From: Dryomyza anilis
Lineage: Eukaryota; Arthropoda; Insecta; Diptera; Dryomyzidae
DNA: 64,000 bases
Direction: 5' to 3'
NCBI GenBank assembly: GCA_951804985.1
Contig: OX638132.1
Coordinates: 46,390,800 to 46,454,799, forward strand
Shown one piece after another: positions 48,222-58,830 of this stretch (positions are counted from its first letter, which is position 1; every line of letters begins with the position of its first letter). The position numbers were made by a program, and so were the translations under genes. A model generated the notes under the pieces. The model searched no databases. It was not told the origin of the DNA and was given only the letters and a program-made list of their open reading frames with translations.

Positions 48222-49530
48222 GTTTACACATACATATAATATGTTTGCATCTAAACATAATATGTTTACCTCATTACACATTTATACTGCGTTAACCCTG
48301 GGCAGACTCCGAGAGTAATCATTGACTTGAAAAGAATCAAAAAAAATATGTTACTGCAATAAATAACTTTATATGAAACAAAAATATATATTTATATTTT
48401 TATACATACCTGTGAAAAAAAATTTTTTTTTTTTTTTTTTTTTTTTCATTTCAATCAGATGAACATTTGGATGTTCACTATGCATTTTTCAGATATTTTT
48501 CAAAACAGGTGTGTTGAAAAAATCTTGCAATGAATATAAAAACCCTTTTATCAGTGAAAAATGTAGCCAAGCCAGAAAAATATGTTCACAGAGGGAAAAA
48601 AGTAGGGGAACCTGGGGAAAAATGGGACATTTTTGCAAATTTTGAACATAAAAGCAATTGTCAAGTGCTTCTTAATATAGCATCAATTTTTTCATCCATG
48701 GTTATAATCAAACTAATATCTTTCTATTGCTTTTCGAGAACGAGTGAAAAAAAAATGTTTTTGAAAGAAAGTGAGATTTTTTATCGTTTGTAAAATATTA
48801 AAATGATCGCAATTCCAATATCTTTTGAAATACAAATAAAATACAAAAATTGTTCGACATTAAATATGGGTGAAATTGTATATCTCTGCGTGCAATTCCT
48901 TCCATTTTAATCAAATATTTCATAAACAAATTTTAAAAAATATTCCGGAAAATTTCATTAAGATAAAGTTTAAAACATTTTTTTAAAATTTTGACAGCAA
49001 ATACATTGCGAACTAATATTTAAATGTTTTTCAAGAGAGCTTTGGAAATTGTGATATATTACTCTCCCGACACACTTTTTTGGTAACACAAATTTCTTTT
49101 TGATTTTTTGCAAAAACTAATATTTGGACCCAGAATTTTTTTTGCCAATTATCCGTAGGGAAAGGTTCATATTTTATTTTGTGATAAAGTTTGCATCTGC
49201 TACATGTCGAAATCGTGCGATAACTTGCGATATAAAGTACCAAAAATGGCCTTTTTTGCAAATTTGACTCGATTTTTTGCAAAATCTCGACGTATAGGAA
49301 AAATTCTGAGTACGCAGCAAGAATCAGGAGACCGAAATCTACAAGAAATGATAAGTTTCATTTCTGTGGACGCTAACAACCCTCAATTTGTAGAACAGTG
49401 TTATCGGACAGGCAGACGAACATGGCTAAACGGACTCGGGTCGTGACTCGGATCGTGATACCCTGTACCTCATAGGTGTAGGGTATAATTAATTACAAAG
49501 TGGAATGCGATACAAATTATAAATCGTATC

Positions 49531-49642
49531 CTTGTTTTGATTACGGGTACTTTGGGCAGATGCTCTTTGTTTCTTGAAATTTCTTCAACCTTTTCAATTT
49601 GTCGATGTAACTCTTGTTTCTCTGAGCCTTGCTCAGGTTTTC
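49531..49642 (-). other. Exon-like charged ORF segment in J
   Basis: On the minus strand, after atttag at about 49643-49648, an acceptor-like site, the frame reads KPEQGSEKQELHRQIEKVEE and ISRNKEHLPKVPVIKTR. It is a charged, helix-prone stretch with even codon use, unlike flanking A/T translation. Possible remnant of a transposase or captured exon; family unknown. Confidence 0.3.
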
Positions 49643-50027
49643 CTAAATATCAAACGTATGTTTAAGGTTCGAAAATCAAAATTGTTATAAAAAAGATTAA
49701 TAATAACACTACTAATTTTTTATTCTTTAGAAAATAGACTAAAAAAATTAGTTCTTTCACTTATATTGACGTGCTAGATTTTAAGGTAAAAGACTTTTTG
49801 GAATTTTCGTTTGTTACGTTACTTTCAAAAATGCGGTCAAATTCTTTTTCGTTTAAAAGACTGATAAGATAAGAATTTGAAAAAAAAAAATTTTTCTTTG
49901 GTTTCGTTTTTTGCGTTTTGGGCCATATATAGCTTCAGATATTTAAGATTCCAAATCAATCGTTGTTTTAAATATTTCAGCATTTTAAATTTTTCGGTCG
50001 TCGTTGACGTTTTTCTGGAAATGCCCA

Positions 50028-50754
50028 TATGTATTTGATTTACATCAAAAAGAATATGTATTTATTTTTATTAAACTGATGTAGTTGTTTTTGTATGGAA
50101 AACTACTAAAGAATTTGGAGCTTTTCTTTACAAAATTTCAATGTATTTGTATTACTACATATGCCTCTAATTTTTCTATAATATGTAGTTATTTTACTTT
50201 GTTGTGATAATTAAATTAATAAAATATATATTTTTATATAAAAACAATTTATTAATTCGGAAAATTATATGAATGAATATTAATATTTTTAATACCAAAA
50301 TTAAGATACAAGAATTTTTAACAACTAAAGAGTGTGACTTACGACTAAGAAAAATATTCATATACATATGTATATAAATAACTAAATAAATAAATATGAA
50401 AATTATTTTCCTGATGATGAAATAGCAGCAGCACCACAGTACTGACGACTCAATGGAATGGCAAGCATTAAGTGTTTCTTTTCGCTTAAAACACATATGA
50501 ATAATATGTGATGGTAAAACCATACCATGGTAAATCCATAAAGATGGCATATGGTATTACTGCCTGAATATGGTATTACTGCCAGCATGCGATCGAAAAA
50601 TGGGAGAGCGAGTACATATAAAGACAAAAACTAGTTATTTCAATACAAATGTATTCAAATTTTGTAAAGAAATGGATCAAATTATGTTGTTATTTTCCAT
50701 ACTAAAACAACAATGTACATAAATGTTTTTGCTTTTGGACGTTAATCAAAAACA
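50028..50754. other. A/T-rich DNA with short direct repeat
   Basis: 50551-50582 has a duplicated atatggtattactgcc, near ggtaaaaccataccatgg. Minus ORFs 50194-50550 and 50403-50627 translate A/T-rich sequence with no domain. Confidence 0.4.
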
Positions 50755-51439
50755 TATAAGTCATTTAACGTCAGAAATATAAATCTTGGCATGATGTCTT
50801 CCGATTTTGATGAAATTTTAACCAAAAAATAAAAAAATATTTGTGTACTTAGTTTTTTTGATTTCTCAGCTCCAAGAAAGTTATGAGAATTTAAACATTA
50901 AACTACTATATTAGATAATTATTTATATCTCTGTAACCAATTTACATATTTTAATGAAGCTAATGGTTCATATAAGCTTTATAATCACGCATTCAAAAAT
51001 AATAATTTTAAAAAATAAAATACATTTAACTTAGAAAAAGGTAAAAATATTTTTCAAATTACTGTTTGGTATACGCCGCACTATTTTAAATTTCAAAAAC
51101 AACTTTTTATTGAAACCCTGGAGTTTTCCCCGTCGATTATATCGATGGAGTCTCCCATAGTTTCTAAACTATTAAGTTTTAAAATTCAATTGCCGATGTT
51201 TCTCCATACAAAATTACTTTTGTGTCATTGCTTTAATTTCATTTTTTTCTTGTTATAATTTCCTACCAATAATAGTGTGGCAGAGAACCAATTTCGTATG
51301 GAGAAAAATCGACAATTTAACTTTAAAACTTGATAGTTCAGAAACTATGGGAGTTTCCATCGAAATTATTTCCAAAATCGTCTTCAAAATCAGAAGACAT
51401 CGTGCCAAGATTGATATATCTGACGTGGAATGACCCATA
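50755..51439. mobile_element. Foldback MITE K (TAT-RR-GTCATTYMACGTCA ends)
   Basis: Left tataagtcatttaacgtcag and aaatcttggcatgatgtctt; right inverse tatgggtcattccacgtcag and caatcttggcacgatgtctt. A second inner inverted pair (actatgggagtttccatcg at 51343 versus tggagtctcccatagtttct at 51147) makes it a long hairpin overall. Confidence 0.75.
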
Positions 51440-52442
51440 TGTATTTTATATTAAAAACATTTTTAGTTATTTTTAATGGATTTCAATTTTTTTTTAATTC
51501 ATTGTATATTCCTGATTTACAATTGAACAGTGTAGTGAATTAAATTCGATACTAATAATACTAAAATACGTTTTTTTTGGTCAGATTTTTTTTTATTTCA
51601 GAAAGATTTTAGAAAAAAAGATTGCATTAATTTTCTGGCATTTTTTGTAAATATAAGGGTTACAATCTTGTAGTCTTAAAATTCCAAACTTTCAGGAATT
51701 TTTGTTGTTAATATCATTTCTAAATCATTAAATCAATGTTTTTGGAAAATTACGAGACTATATTTTGAAGAATCCGAGTTTTTACAAATATGTGGACAAT
51801 TACAATGAATTGAACAAGCATTTCAGGAATTATGGGATCATGGGATTGGTTGCGTTTGGCTAGAATTAGTTTTTGTACCTATTAATCTAAAGCAGTCGGT
51901 ATTGTCTACATTTTTGTGTAGACAATGTGTAAATGTAGACAATTACGTAGATAATTTAGACTATGTATACAATTGTGTAGACTATGTATACAATTGTATA
52001 TACTGCCTAATTTAATTGAATTTTTTTCAAATTTAAATTGTTTTTATTATAAAATGCACACATTAAAATATAATTGTTTGTAGCGTTATCAGTCTTGAAT
52101 CTATTGATAAAATTGTTTGTTTTGTTTTAAGAAATAATAAAATACATTTATTTAGAAATTATTTTTGATTTTATTTTTTTTTATTATTATGTTATTTATT
52201 AATTTTATTATATTACTTTATTTTATTTATAATTCTAATTTTTAATTTCATCGAATACAAAGTGCTTAATGCATTTAACATTTTTTTTACGTACCTACAC
52301 ACAAAAGAATATTTGTGTAATTTTACGATCATAAAGCAAGGAAAATTGCGAACTCTGGAATGTTAAAACTATTTTAATAAATAAAACAATTTTGATCTAA
52401 CAAAGTTTTTATCAAATTTAAATTCAATTTTTATATTTATAA
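51440..52442. other. A/T-rich DNA; short tandem block at 51900-52010
   Basis: 51905-52010 repeats tgtgtagacaat / gtagactatgtatacaattg in two to four degenerate units. The rest is low-complexity A/T with no coding signal. Confidence 0.5.
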
Positions 52443-53059
52443 CACTGTTCTACAAATTGAGAGTTGTTGCCTTCCACTGAAATATAAGTTATCACATCTG
52501 ATAAATTGCGGTCTCCTGATTCTTGCTGCGTACTCAGAATTATACTTAAAAATTTTGCAAAAAATCAATTCAAAGTTGTAACAAAGACCTTTTTGGTACT
52601 TTATTTGGCATGACTTCGACATGCTGCAGATGCACACTTTATCACAAAAAAAAAAATTTGTTCAGATATTAGTTTTGCAAAAAATCTCACAATTCTCTAA
52701 GCTTCATTATTTTTTTTATTATAAAGCATTTTTTGCTGACAAATTCTCAGAAAAATGTTTTAAACTTTATCTTACTGATATTTTTCCAGATTTTTTTTTA
52801 GTTTGTTTATGAAATATTTGATTTAAATGGAGGGAAATATACGTAGGAATATACAATTTCATACTGACATACTGTAGTAAGACTAGGTGCAAAAATAGAT
52901 AAAATTCTTTGCATATGATGTTTGTAACTTTAACTTGCAACTTTAACTGGATTTTTTCGACGTATAGAGAAACTTGTGGGTACGCAGCAAGAATCAGGAG
53001 ACCGAAATTTACCAAAAATTATAAGTTTCATTTCGGTGGAATATTCTTGTTGAACAGTA
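52443..53059. mobile_element. Element G, short copy (617 bp)
   Basis: CACTGTTCTACAA at the left; inverse TTGTTGAACAGTA at the right. TAA at 52440-52442 and 53060-53062. Internal blocks (gcggtctcctgattcttgct, acttcgacatgctgcagatg, gcaagaatcaggagaccg) match both arms of the long G at 45343-49400, so this is the foldback without its long center. Confidence 0.85.
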
Positions 53060-53275
53060 TAATTATAAAATAAATATGTACACAAAACTTAAATAATTAA
53101 ATTTATTCAGTTCACAATAAGAACAAATTTATAGAAAAACCCATAAACTATCTTTACTAAAAACATCAACAAAAAAAACGATATCTCTGACACTGATTAC
53201 CACAAAATAATAACTTATTTATTCTCTTTATCTTTATTTTATCTTATATTTTAATTTAATTTTTTTTTATTTCTA

Positions 53276-53777
53276 CACTGAGGGAAAAAAGTAATAACAT
53301 TAAATAAAAAAGCAATAAATTTAAATACTTTTCGACATGTTTTTCACCCGTAGTCTTTTGCATTTAAATTAAATACTTTTTATTTAAACTGGATGTAAAT
53401 GCTTTTTATTTAAATTTATTACGTATGTAATAAAATTTGATGTAAATACTTTTTATTTAAATTTATTACGTATGTAATAAAATTTAAAGTAAATACTTTT
53501 TATTACTTTTTATTAAAGTTATAACATTTTAATTTAAACACAATAAAATTTATTTCATATAAAGAATGTTCCTAATCTTCTTTATATGAGATAAAATTAT
53601 TATTTTATTTTTCTTTTTTCGAAATTTTTAATAAAATTAAAAACTTTTTATTTAATTAAAAATTAAATACGCGCGTAATATTTTATGTATGGAGTATTAC
53701 GTTTTTTATTACAAAAGTATTTGAATCAAATTTAAATAAATTTTATTTAATTTTATTACGTCACTTTTTCCTTAGTG
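53276..53777. mobile_element. MITE, CACTGAGGGAAAAAAGT ends (502 bp)
   Basis: Left CACTGAGGGAAAAAAGTAAT, right inverse CACTAAGGAAAAAGTGACGT; TA at 53274-53275 and 53778-53779. The interior is a palindromic series of taaat...ttta and attacgtatgtaataaaatt repeats (53428 and 53464). Confidence 0.8.
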
Positions 53778-53790
53778 TATAATTATATAG

Positions 53791-54040
53791 TAGAGATGTC
53801 AAAAATCTGTCAGTTTCAAAAAAGCGGGTTACGGTTTGTTGATTTAAAAAAAAAATCGAAACCGGTTTTTAATTTTTAAAACGGTAAAATATGTATCTAT
53901 ATAGCTATATTGTAATTATAGTTCAAAACTTTGTAAATTAAAACTCCATTTTTAAAATAATTAAAACTAAATATAAAAATCAACGGCTTAGATTTTTTTG
54001 TTAGTTTTAATTAAAGTTGAAACGGTAAAACATCATTTAC
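53791..54040. mobile_element. hAT-like relic (TAGAGATGTCAAAA end)
   Basis: Starts TAGAGATGTCAAAAATCTGT, then gaaaccggttttta and aaaacggtaaaa motifs. A possible right end, ...CATTTACAGCCCTA, overlaps the next MITE. No duplication found. Confidence 0.35.
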
Positions 54041-54223
54041 AGCCCTATTCTGGCACGAGTCACAAATTCAAATCGGTCACAATAGTGCGCTTTGTAACAA
54101 TTGTCACAATTTCGTATTCTGTCAATTTGATTTTCTAAGTATATTGACGTAAATGTCTGAATCAATTGTAATTTGTATCAATTGCTATTGATAACAATTG
54201 TCATTGCTGGCTAGAATAGGGCT
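54041..54223. mobile_element. Small MITE, AGCCCTATTCT ends (183 bp)
   Basis: Left AGCCCTATTCTGGCACGAG, right inverse AGCCCTATTCTAGCCAGCAA. Interior has alternating caattg/cacaat motifs. Duplication unclear (left ttac, right attac). Confidence 0.6.
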
Positions 54224-55154
54224 ATTACCACCGCTATGTACCACCGTCCATTAATAATGTGCAATTCATTTTGATGTACAATTATCAAACCTATGTATTA
54301 GTGAATTAATCATTAAATTGAAACATACACTCAAAAAATTCTCTTTTGACATGAAGTTAATTGAACCAACGTTTAAGTGTTGCAACCGAAATACCTTTTT
54401 TGTAACCTCATGTCATTAACATGAACGTACCTTATTTTTCTACAACCGAAATGTTAGTCCGCGCAACTGCACGTACGGTTGCCGTAACCTAATGATTGCA
54501 TTTTTCATTCTGCCAAAATTGACATTCGTGCATTTGTTATGGCGATTGAGTAAGTTGTTGTATCAACAAAATAAATGACAAACGGCAACCTCATTTCTAT
54601 CATGAGTTCGGTTGCCAGTTTCTTGCCAACAATTATGGATACATGCAGAAATAAATAAACCTCAAAAATTTTCAAATGTCGAAAACAATAGGAAATTTAT
54701 TAATTAAGTTACATTGTGAAATAAATATTCAAATATTAATAAAATAATATATTTATTCAATACAAATTGCTCTTTAGCTAGTGATATATAACATAAATAA
54801 AAAATATGTAACCATATGAGCCAATAGAAATTGTTTTTTTTTTATTTATTGGTTAGAGGAAATAAAAAAATGCATACAGAAAGGTACTTGCCCTTTCATA
54901 GTGTATTTTTTCCGGGAGCAGAAATTAGTAGATACTTCTAAATTGTGTGGGCGACTTATTTACGCAACTATAATACATACACACAAAAAAATATTAGCTT
55001 TTTATCAATTTTCAACTTTTTTTATTTCCATTGCTACGGCAACTAAATTCAAAATGAGACATAACCAATATTTAGTTGACTTAACAGATATTTAGTTATA
55101 ATAGGTTGTAGCAACCAATATTTATTTGATTCAACTGCGAAATCAGTTGTCTTG

Positions 55155-55189
55155 TATAAAAGCAATGCCAAAGCAGGACAACATCAGTC
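55155..55189 (+). promoter_or_regulatory. Core promoter-like TATAAAA + TCAGTC initiator
   Basis: TATAAAA at 55155-55161 and TCAGTC at 55184-55189; from the T of TATA to the A of the initiator is 31 bp, the standard spacing of insect TATA-Inr promoters. Downstream sequence has no long ORF (ATG at about 55265 opens only 14 codons), so it may be a relic of a captured or retroelement promoter. Confidence 0.35.
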
Positions 55190-55399
55190 GCACACGCTTC
55201 AGATTGTTCACTATTTTTTTGTGTGCTACGGACAGCGCGTGCCACGTGTAAAACAAAATTTGGAATGGTTTTAAGACTTGTTCGTTTTTACTGTTCAGTT
55301 TTTTCATGATCAAATACACATTCTTCAACAAGAGACATACTATTCTACAAAGTACTTGCTATTGTGTTTCTATATGTTGTATTCATATATGCAGCCCTA

Positions 55400-55512
55400 G
55401 CGCTTCAACGTGTTGCAAACACGAAATCAGCAGAACAACGAGTCTTCGGCCATTTCCGATCTCGGGAACGCTGTTGTGATGCTGACTTCGTGTTTGCAAC
55501 ACGTTGGAGCGC
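55400..55512. other. Long hairpin, 33-bp arms
   Basis: 55400-55432 and 55480-55512 are reverse complements with two mismatches in 33 (core GTGTTGCAAACACGAA). The 47-nt spacer (gtcttcggccatttccgatc) is GC-richer than the surrounding DNA. It could be a tiny foldback or a small hairpin RNA locus; the sequence alone cannot tell. Confidence 0.85.
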
Positions 55513-55734
55513 CGAGTTAGGTAAAATTGCCGATTTCTTATAATTAAATTGTCTACCACAACTAAACAAATTGGTTGTGTCAATTGTATTCATTAGTTGT
55601 GTGAACTGATACGCGGTGTTGCAACAACTGAATCAGTCGAATGTTGACAGAAATAATTAAATTGGTTGGCAAAAAAAGACGGTTGCCCCAACTGATTCGT
55701 TCTTTGAGAGTATAGAATACATACATAAGTTTTA

Positions 55735-56883
55735 TATACATAAATAACTTTGTTATAATAAAATTTAAATTGGAGGTTTAGAAAACCTCATACTCACTGA
55801 CTACGAGGTTGCGACAACGTAATGCTCACCAATTTGGAGGTTGTCGCAACCACATGATCACCGATCTGGATGTTACCATTAGAGATGGGTGCGTGTCTGT
55901 TTTTGATGGCACGTGACACGCACGAGCACGAGCCCGACGAGCAAATTTACAGGCACGCACGAGAAAACACGGGATTTTAAAAGACACGAATAAAAACGGA
56001 AAAATACGACAAAACACGGAAAAACACGACAAAACACGAAAAAAGCACGGAAAAAGCAAGCGAAACTTGAAAAATAATACCAGATTTTTGGAACAAAATC
56101 GTTATTAAAAATATGTTGAACCGGAACTGGAATCGGAACATATATATATATATATTTTTCTGGTTGGAATCGGTACCGCTATTTAAAAAATATCGGAACC
56201 AGAACCGGAACAGATATTATATCCCTGTCAGGGAACGCAAAGAACCGGAATCGGAACCATTATTAAAATGTATGGAACCGGAATCGAAACCCATTTAATT
56301 TTTTGATTAAAACCACAAATTTAAAAATCTTGGAACCCGAATCGGAACCGATTATCCAATAGGTTTTAGTCCCTGTAATAAATAATTCAAAAATTAAGTT
56401 TGATACTGTTTTATTATCTTAAATCCATAAGTAAAACTAAAACAACAGATTTTTAAGAAAAGGTTAAAATACCACGAAATTTTTATTTTCTGAAGCTGGA
56501 AGTAAGGGTTTTTTTTAAATTGGGGTAGAAACTATAAAAAATCTTTAATGGGCGCGTGTCTGATTTTGGAAGCACGGACACGCACGGGCACGACAGCAAC
56601 TAGCACGCACGGAGATTTGCATACACGAACTCAGATTTTCGGGCGTGATACGAAAAAATCACGGCACGCGCCCATCTCTAGTTACCATAACCTCATGTTC
56701 ACCGATTAAGAGGTTGTAACAAATTCATGATCACCGACTTGGAGTTTGCCACAACCTCAGTTCACCGATTTGGAGGTTTCCCCAACCGAATTAGGAGGTT
56801 GTTGCAACAACCACATAGTTATCACAACCGAATGATTCGGTAGGTCAATTTAGTTGGTTGCCGCAACAAATCAGTTTTCTGTG
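55735..56883. mobile_element. Element P2 (ggttgt array), right end preserved
   Basis: Units of about 33 bp, such as tggaggttgtcgcaacca and catgatcaccga, line 55765-55870 and 56689-56840. Right end ...TCAGTTTTCTGTG then TA. The left terminus is not seen. A hAT inserted in one array unit (55880-56680). Confidence 0.55.
55880..56680. mobile_element. hAT-type element N (801 bp)
   Basis: TIRs TAGAGATGGGTGCGTG and inverse ...ACGCGCCCATCTCTA. Perfect 8-bp duplication GTTACCAT at 55872-55879 and 56681-56688, fitting nTnnnnAn. Subterminal arrays of cacgacaaaacacgg / gcacgcacgag. The centre (56110-56370) is an unrelated ggaatcggaacc-rich block, perhaps another degenerate hAT, with an (AT)n run at 56140. 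No transposase. Confidence 0.92.
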
Positions 56884-56950
56884 TATAATGTTTAAATATC
56901 ATAATGATGAATTATATGATAATAATATATATTAATAATAATAGTATATA

Positions 56951-57055
56951 GGTAGCGCTGTATAGAAAAAGATGTTGCTAGCCACAGCCCAGGCTTGAGG
57001 CGGGGATTTTTCGACTCGCAGTCCAACGCACTAATCACTGAGCTACCGCGACTAT
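56951..57055 (-). mobile_element. tRNA-derived SINE, type 1 (minus strand)
   Basis: Reverse complement: TAGTCGCGGTAGCTCAGTGA, then TAGTGCGTTGGACTGCGAGT, then gcctcaagcctgggctgtgg and ctagcaacatctttttctat, gcgctacct. The head is a good tRNA-like A-box region, while the B box is degenerate. Same family as 28905-29160. Confidence 0.8.
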
Positions 57056-57069
57056 AAATAAAAATAAAA

Positions 57070-57150
57070 AAAAAATATTGCCGCAGGCAGGATTCGAACC
57101 CGCGTCCTCGTGTATAGAAGACAGGCATGCATTCGTCGTGAAACCTGTAT
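57070..57150 (-). other. tRNA-like T-arm sequence (SINE head relic)
   Basis: Reverse complement ends GCGGGTTCGAATCCTGCCTG then CGGCA: a perfect T-arm/B box and a 3' acceptor-like strand. The preceding 50 nt lack a matching A box and D-arm, so I do not call a tRNA gene. Confidence 0.5.
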
Positions 57151-57537
57151 TAAGGTTGGGTAGTTTCTGTCACAGATGTCACTAACTGTATACGAGTTGT
57201 ATTATTAGTTCAATAAATTTACACAGTGAATTTAATAATAATAAAATTATAAAGACCTACTCGCCCATACAGTTTTATGACATATAACGTTTACTCAGTT
57301 GATTGTGCTACATGGGATGTATGCAATATAATCGAGTTTTTTCTAATACAGCTTGCACTTTACAGTTTGCACTTTCAAAGCATAAATGCTTGAAAAAATT
57401 TACCCACTAATAGTAGTTGGGCTCGTAACAAACGCATGCAGTTGTTAAAATATCTACCATATTAATTTTGTTATTAAAGCTTCAATCTACATTTGCGTTG
57501 ACTTTTTGACAGATTAACATTAAAATGTGTGCAATTA
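57151..57537. other. Probable LINE 3' flank, no gene
   Basis: A/T-rich sequence downstream (in LINE orientation) of the RT stop at 57538. No clear poly-A tail or target duplication was identified. Confidence 0.35.
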
Positions 57538-58827
57538 TTAACTATAAGTATTACACATACGGTTGATGAACATAAGGTGATGAACATAATTTGTTCTACT
57601 AAATGGAAAATAGAATAATGTATCACCATTTCTACTACTTCTACGAATTTGGTTAAAGGTTATATATCGTAGAAGCTCTGGTGAATCCAATTTACCAGTA
57701 ATGAGTTGATGTATATAGATTACATCAGCATTTTTTCTGCGATCTTCAAGTGATTTCAAGTTTAATAGCTTCAGCCGATCCTCGTATGGTGGAAGATTGT
57801 AATTATCAACCCAATTTAAACCATTGAGAGCGAAACGTACAAAGTTTTTTTGTATACGTTCGATACGATCAGTGTGCACTATATAAAAAGGAGACCATAC
57901 TTGACTTGCATATTCTAGATGACAACGTACTAGAGTATTATATAGAGTTAATGTAGTCAAAGGACTATCAAATTCTTCGGCCCAGCGCTTGATAAAATCA
58001 AGCAATGAACAGGTTTTTTTACATATCAACAAACAGGCCTAGATCCTTTACTATATGTACTCTACTAACATTTTCCTCTTTTAACATATAGTTATACTCT
58101 ATGTTGTTTCTCTTTCGAAAAAATACCATAGCCTGACAATTATCTGGATTAAGTACCAAATGGTTCTTAAAACACCAAATCTCAAAAAAATTTAAATCTG
58201 TCTGCAGTTATTTAGCGTCCTTCTCATCCTTGATAGCCTTATAAATGTTCATGACATCGGCATAAATTAATAGATTGGAGTACTTTATATTGTATATGAC
58301 ATCATTAATCGCCAAAATAAATAAAAGAGGTCCAAGATGGCTACCCTGAGGTACCCCGGATGTTGCAATAATAGGTGAAGATGAAACTTTTCTGAAACGT
58401 ATTTGATATGACCGATCAGATAAATAAGATTGTATCCATTTCTGGAAAACCAAGTATCTTTAATTTGAACAAAATTAAATTGTGAGGAAGTTTGTCGAAA
58501 GCTTTACTGAAGTCAGTATATATGCAATCAACTTGATTTCCTGACTCGATTTCGCCAGTTGTGAATGAGGTGAAATCCAGTAGGTTTGATACCGTGGATC
58601 TACCGGTAACAAATCCATGCTGACGTATTGTAATTACATTTTTACAATGAATTTTTACATGATCATACACAACGCGTTCAAACAATTTCGGGATAGATGA
58701 GAGTTTAGCAATTGGTCTATAATTGGTAACATCGTTTTTGCACCCTTTTTTAAAAATTGGGCTTATAAATGAGTTTTTCCAAAATTTTGGAAAATTACCT
58801 TCATTAATTGATTTATTAAATATGATA
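57538..58827 (-). pseudogene. LINE reverse transcriptase domain, decayed
   Basis: FWKNSFISPIFKKG, NYRPIAKLSSIPKLFERVVY, RQHGFVTGRSTVSNLL, YTDFSKAFDKLPHNLI (motif A), frameshift, WIQSYLSDRSYQIRF, SGVPQGSHLGPLLFILAIND (motif B), IYADVMNIYKAI: motif C has YADV where YADD is needed, so a catalytic Asp is lost. Then LVLNPDNCQAMVF, VKDLGL, frameshift, LVRCHLEYASQVWSPFY, IERIQKNFVRFAL and a C-terminus ending NRMCNTYS at 57538. Before the MITE the frame read MPTSIIFNKS. Confidence 0.9.
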
Positions 58828-58830
58828 CTA

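Larger units (their letters stand above)
45343..49400. mobile_element. Foldback element G, long copy (CACTG ends, TTA duplication)
   Basis: Ends CACTGTTCTACAA and inverse TTGTAGAACAGTG, flanked by TTA at 45340-45342 and 49401-49403. The arms are long: 45343-45860 pairs with 48885-49400 (taccaaaaatggcctttttt, cttgctgcgtactcagaatt, gcacgcagagatatacaatt). CACTR ends with a 3-bp duplication suggest CMC/EnSpm; TWA duplications would also suit PIF/Harbinger. The center holds hAT E2. 48530-48793 (+) is an unassigned 87-codon ORF with no domain I recognise. Confidence 0.8.
45125..49487 (+). mobile_element. DINE-1-like copy vii, split by G
   Basis: Left part 45125-45342: gaggaaagttatgtcacttg, gtcggtcgtacccgcccatt, gcattctgaccagtatttgt. 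Right part 49401-49487: atcggacaggcagacgaaca, ggctaaacggactcgggt, cctcataggtgtagggtata. Joined, they make a shortened DINE-1. Confidence 0.8.
44545..49925. mobile_element. Element J (TGGCCCAAAACGCA ends, TA duplication)
   Basis: Perfect 14-bp TIR TGGCCCAAAACGCA at 44545-44558 and inverse at 49912-49925; TA at 44543-44544 and 49926-49927. F1 supplies the empty site. J's own sequence is only 44545-45124 and 49488-49925 (about 1.0 kb); the rest is a nested DINE-1, G, E2 and mini-A. Confidence 0.85.
43570..50027. mobile_element. Element F2, left-truncated, host of a six-level nest
   Basis: F2 = about 43570-44544 plus 49926-50027. It matches F1 (24146-24186, 25520-26354) block by block: tattccaaaaagtcagcg, ttccgggcgggaca, acatgtgattaaacactttt, atttagtatctgtatgtctt, and the right end catcgttgtttt ... 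GGAAATGCCCA, then TA. The left terminus is not found. J is inserted after ...tttagata. Confidence 0.75.
54328..55710. mobile_element. MITE P1 with an embedded promoter-like site and a long hairpin
   Basis: Left CACTCAAAAAATTCTC, right inverse CTCTCAAAGAACGAATC; TA at 54326-54327 and 55711-55712. Inner flanks carry gttgcaaccg/ggttgcc motifs like P2 and W. It includes a TATA-Inr pair at 55155-55189 and a GC-richer 33-bp-arm hairpin at 55400-55512 that look foreign to it. Confidence 0.6.

Noticed and set aside
57070..57150. tRNA gene on the minus strand
   Set aside because: Perfect T-arm only; no matching A box, D-arm or anticodon stem.
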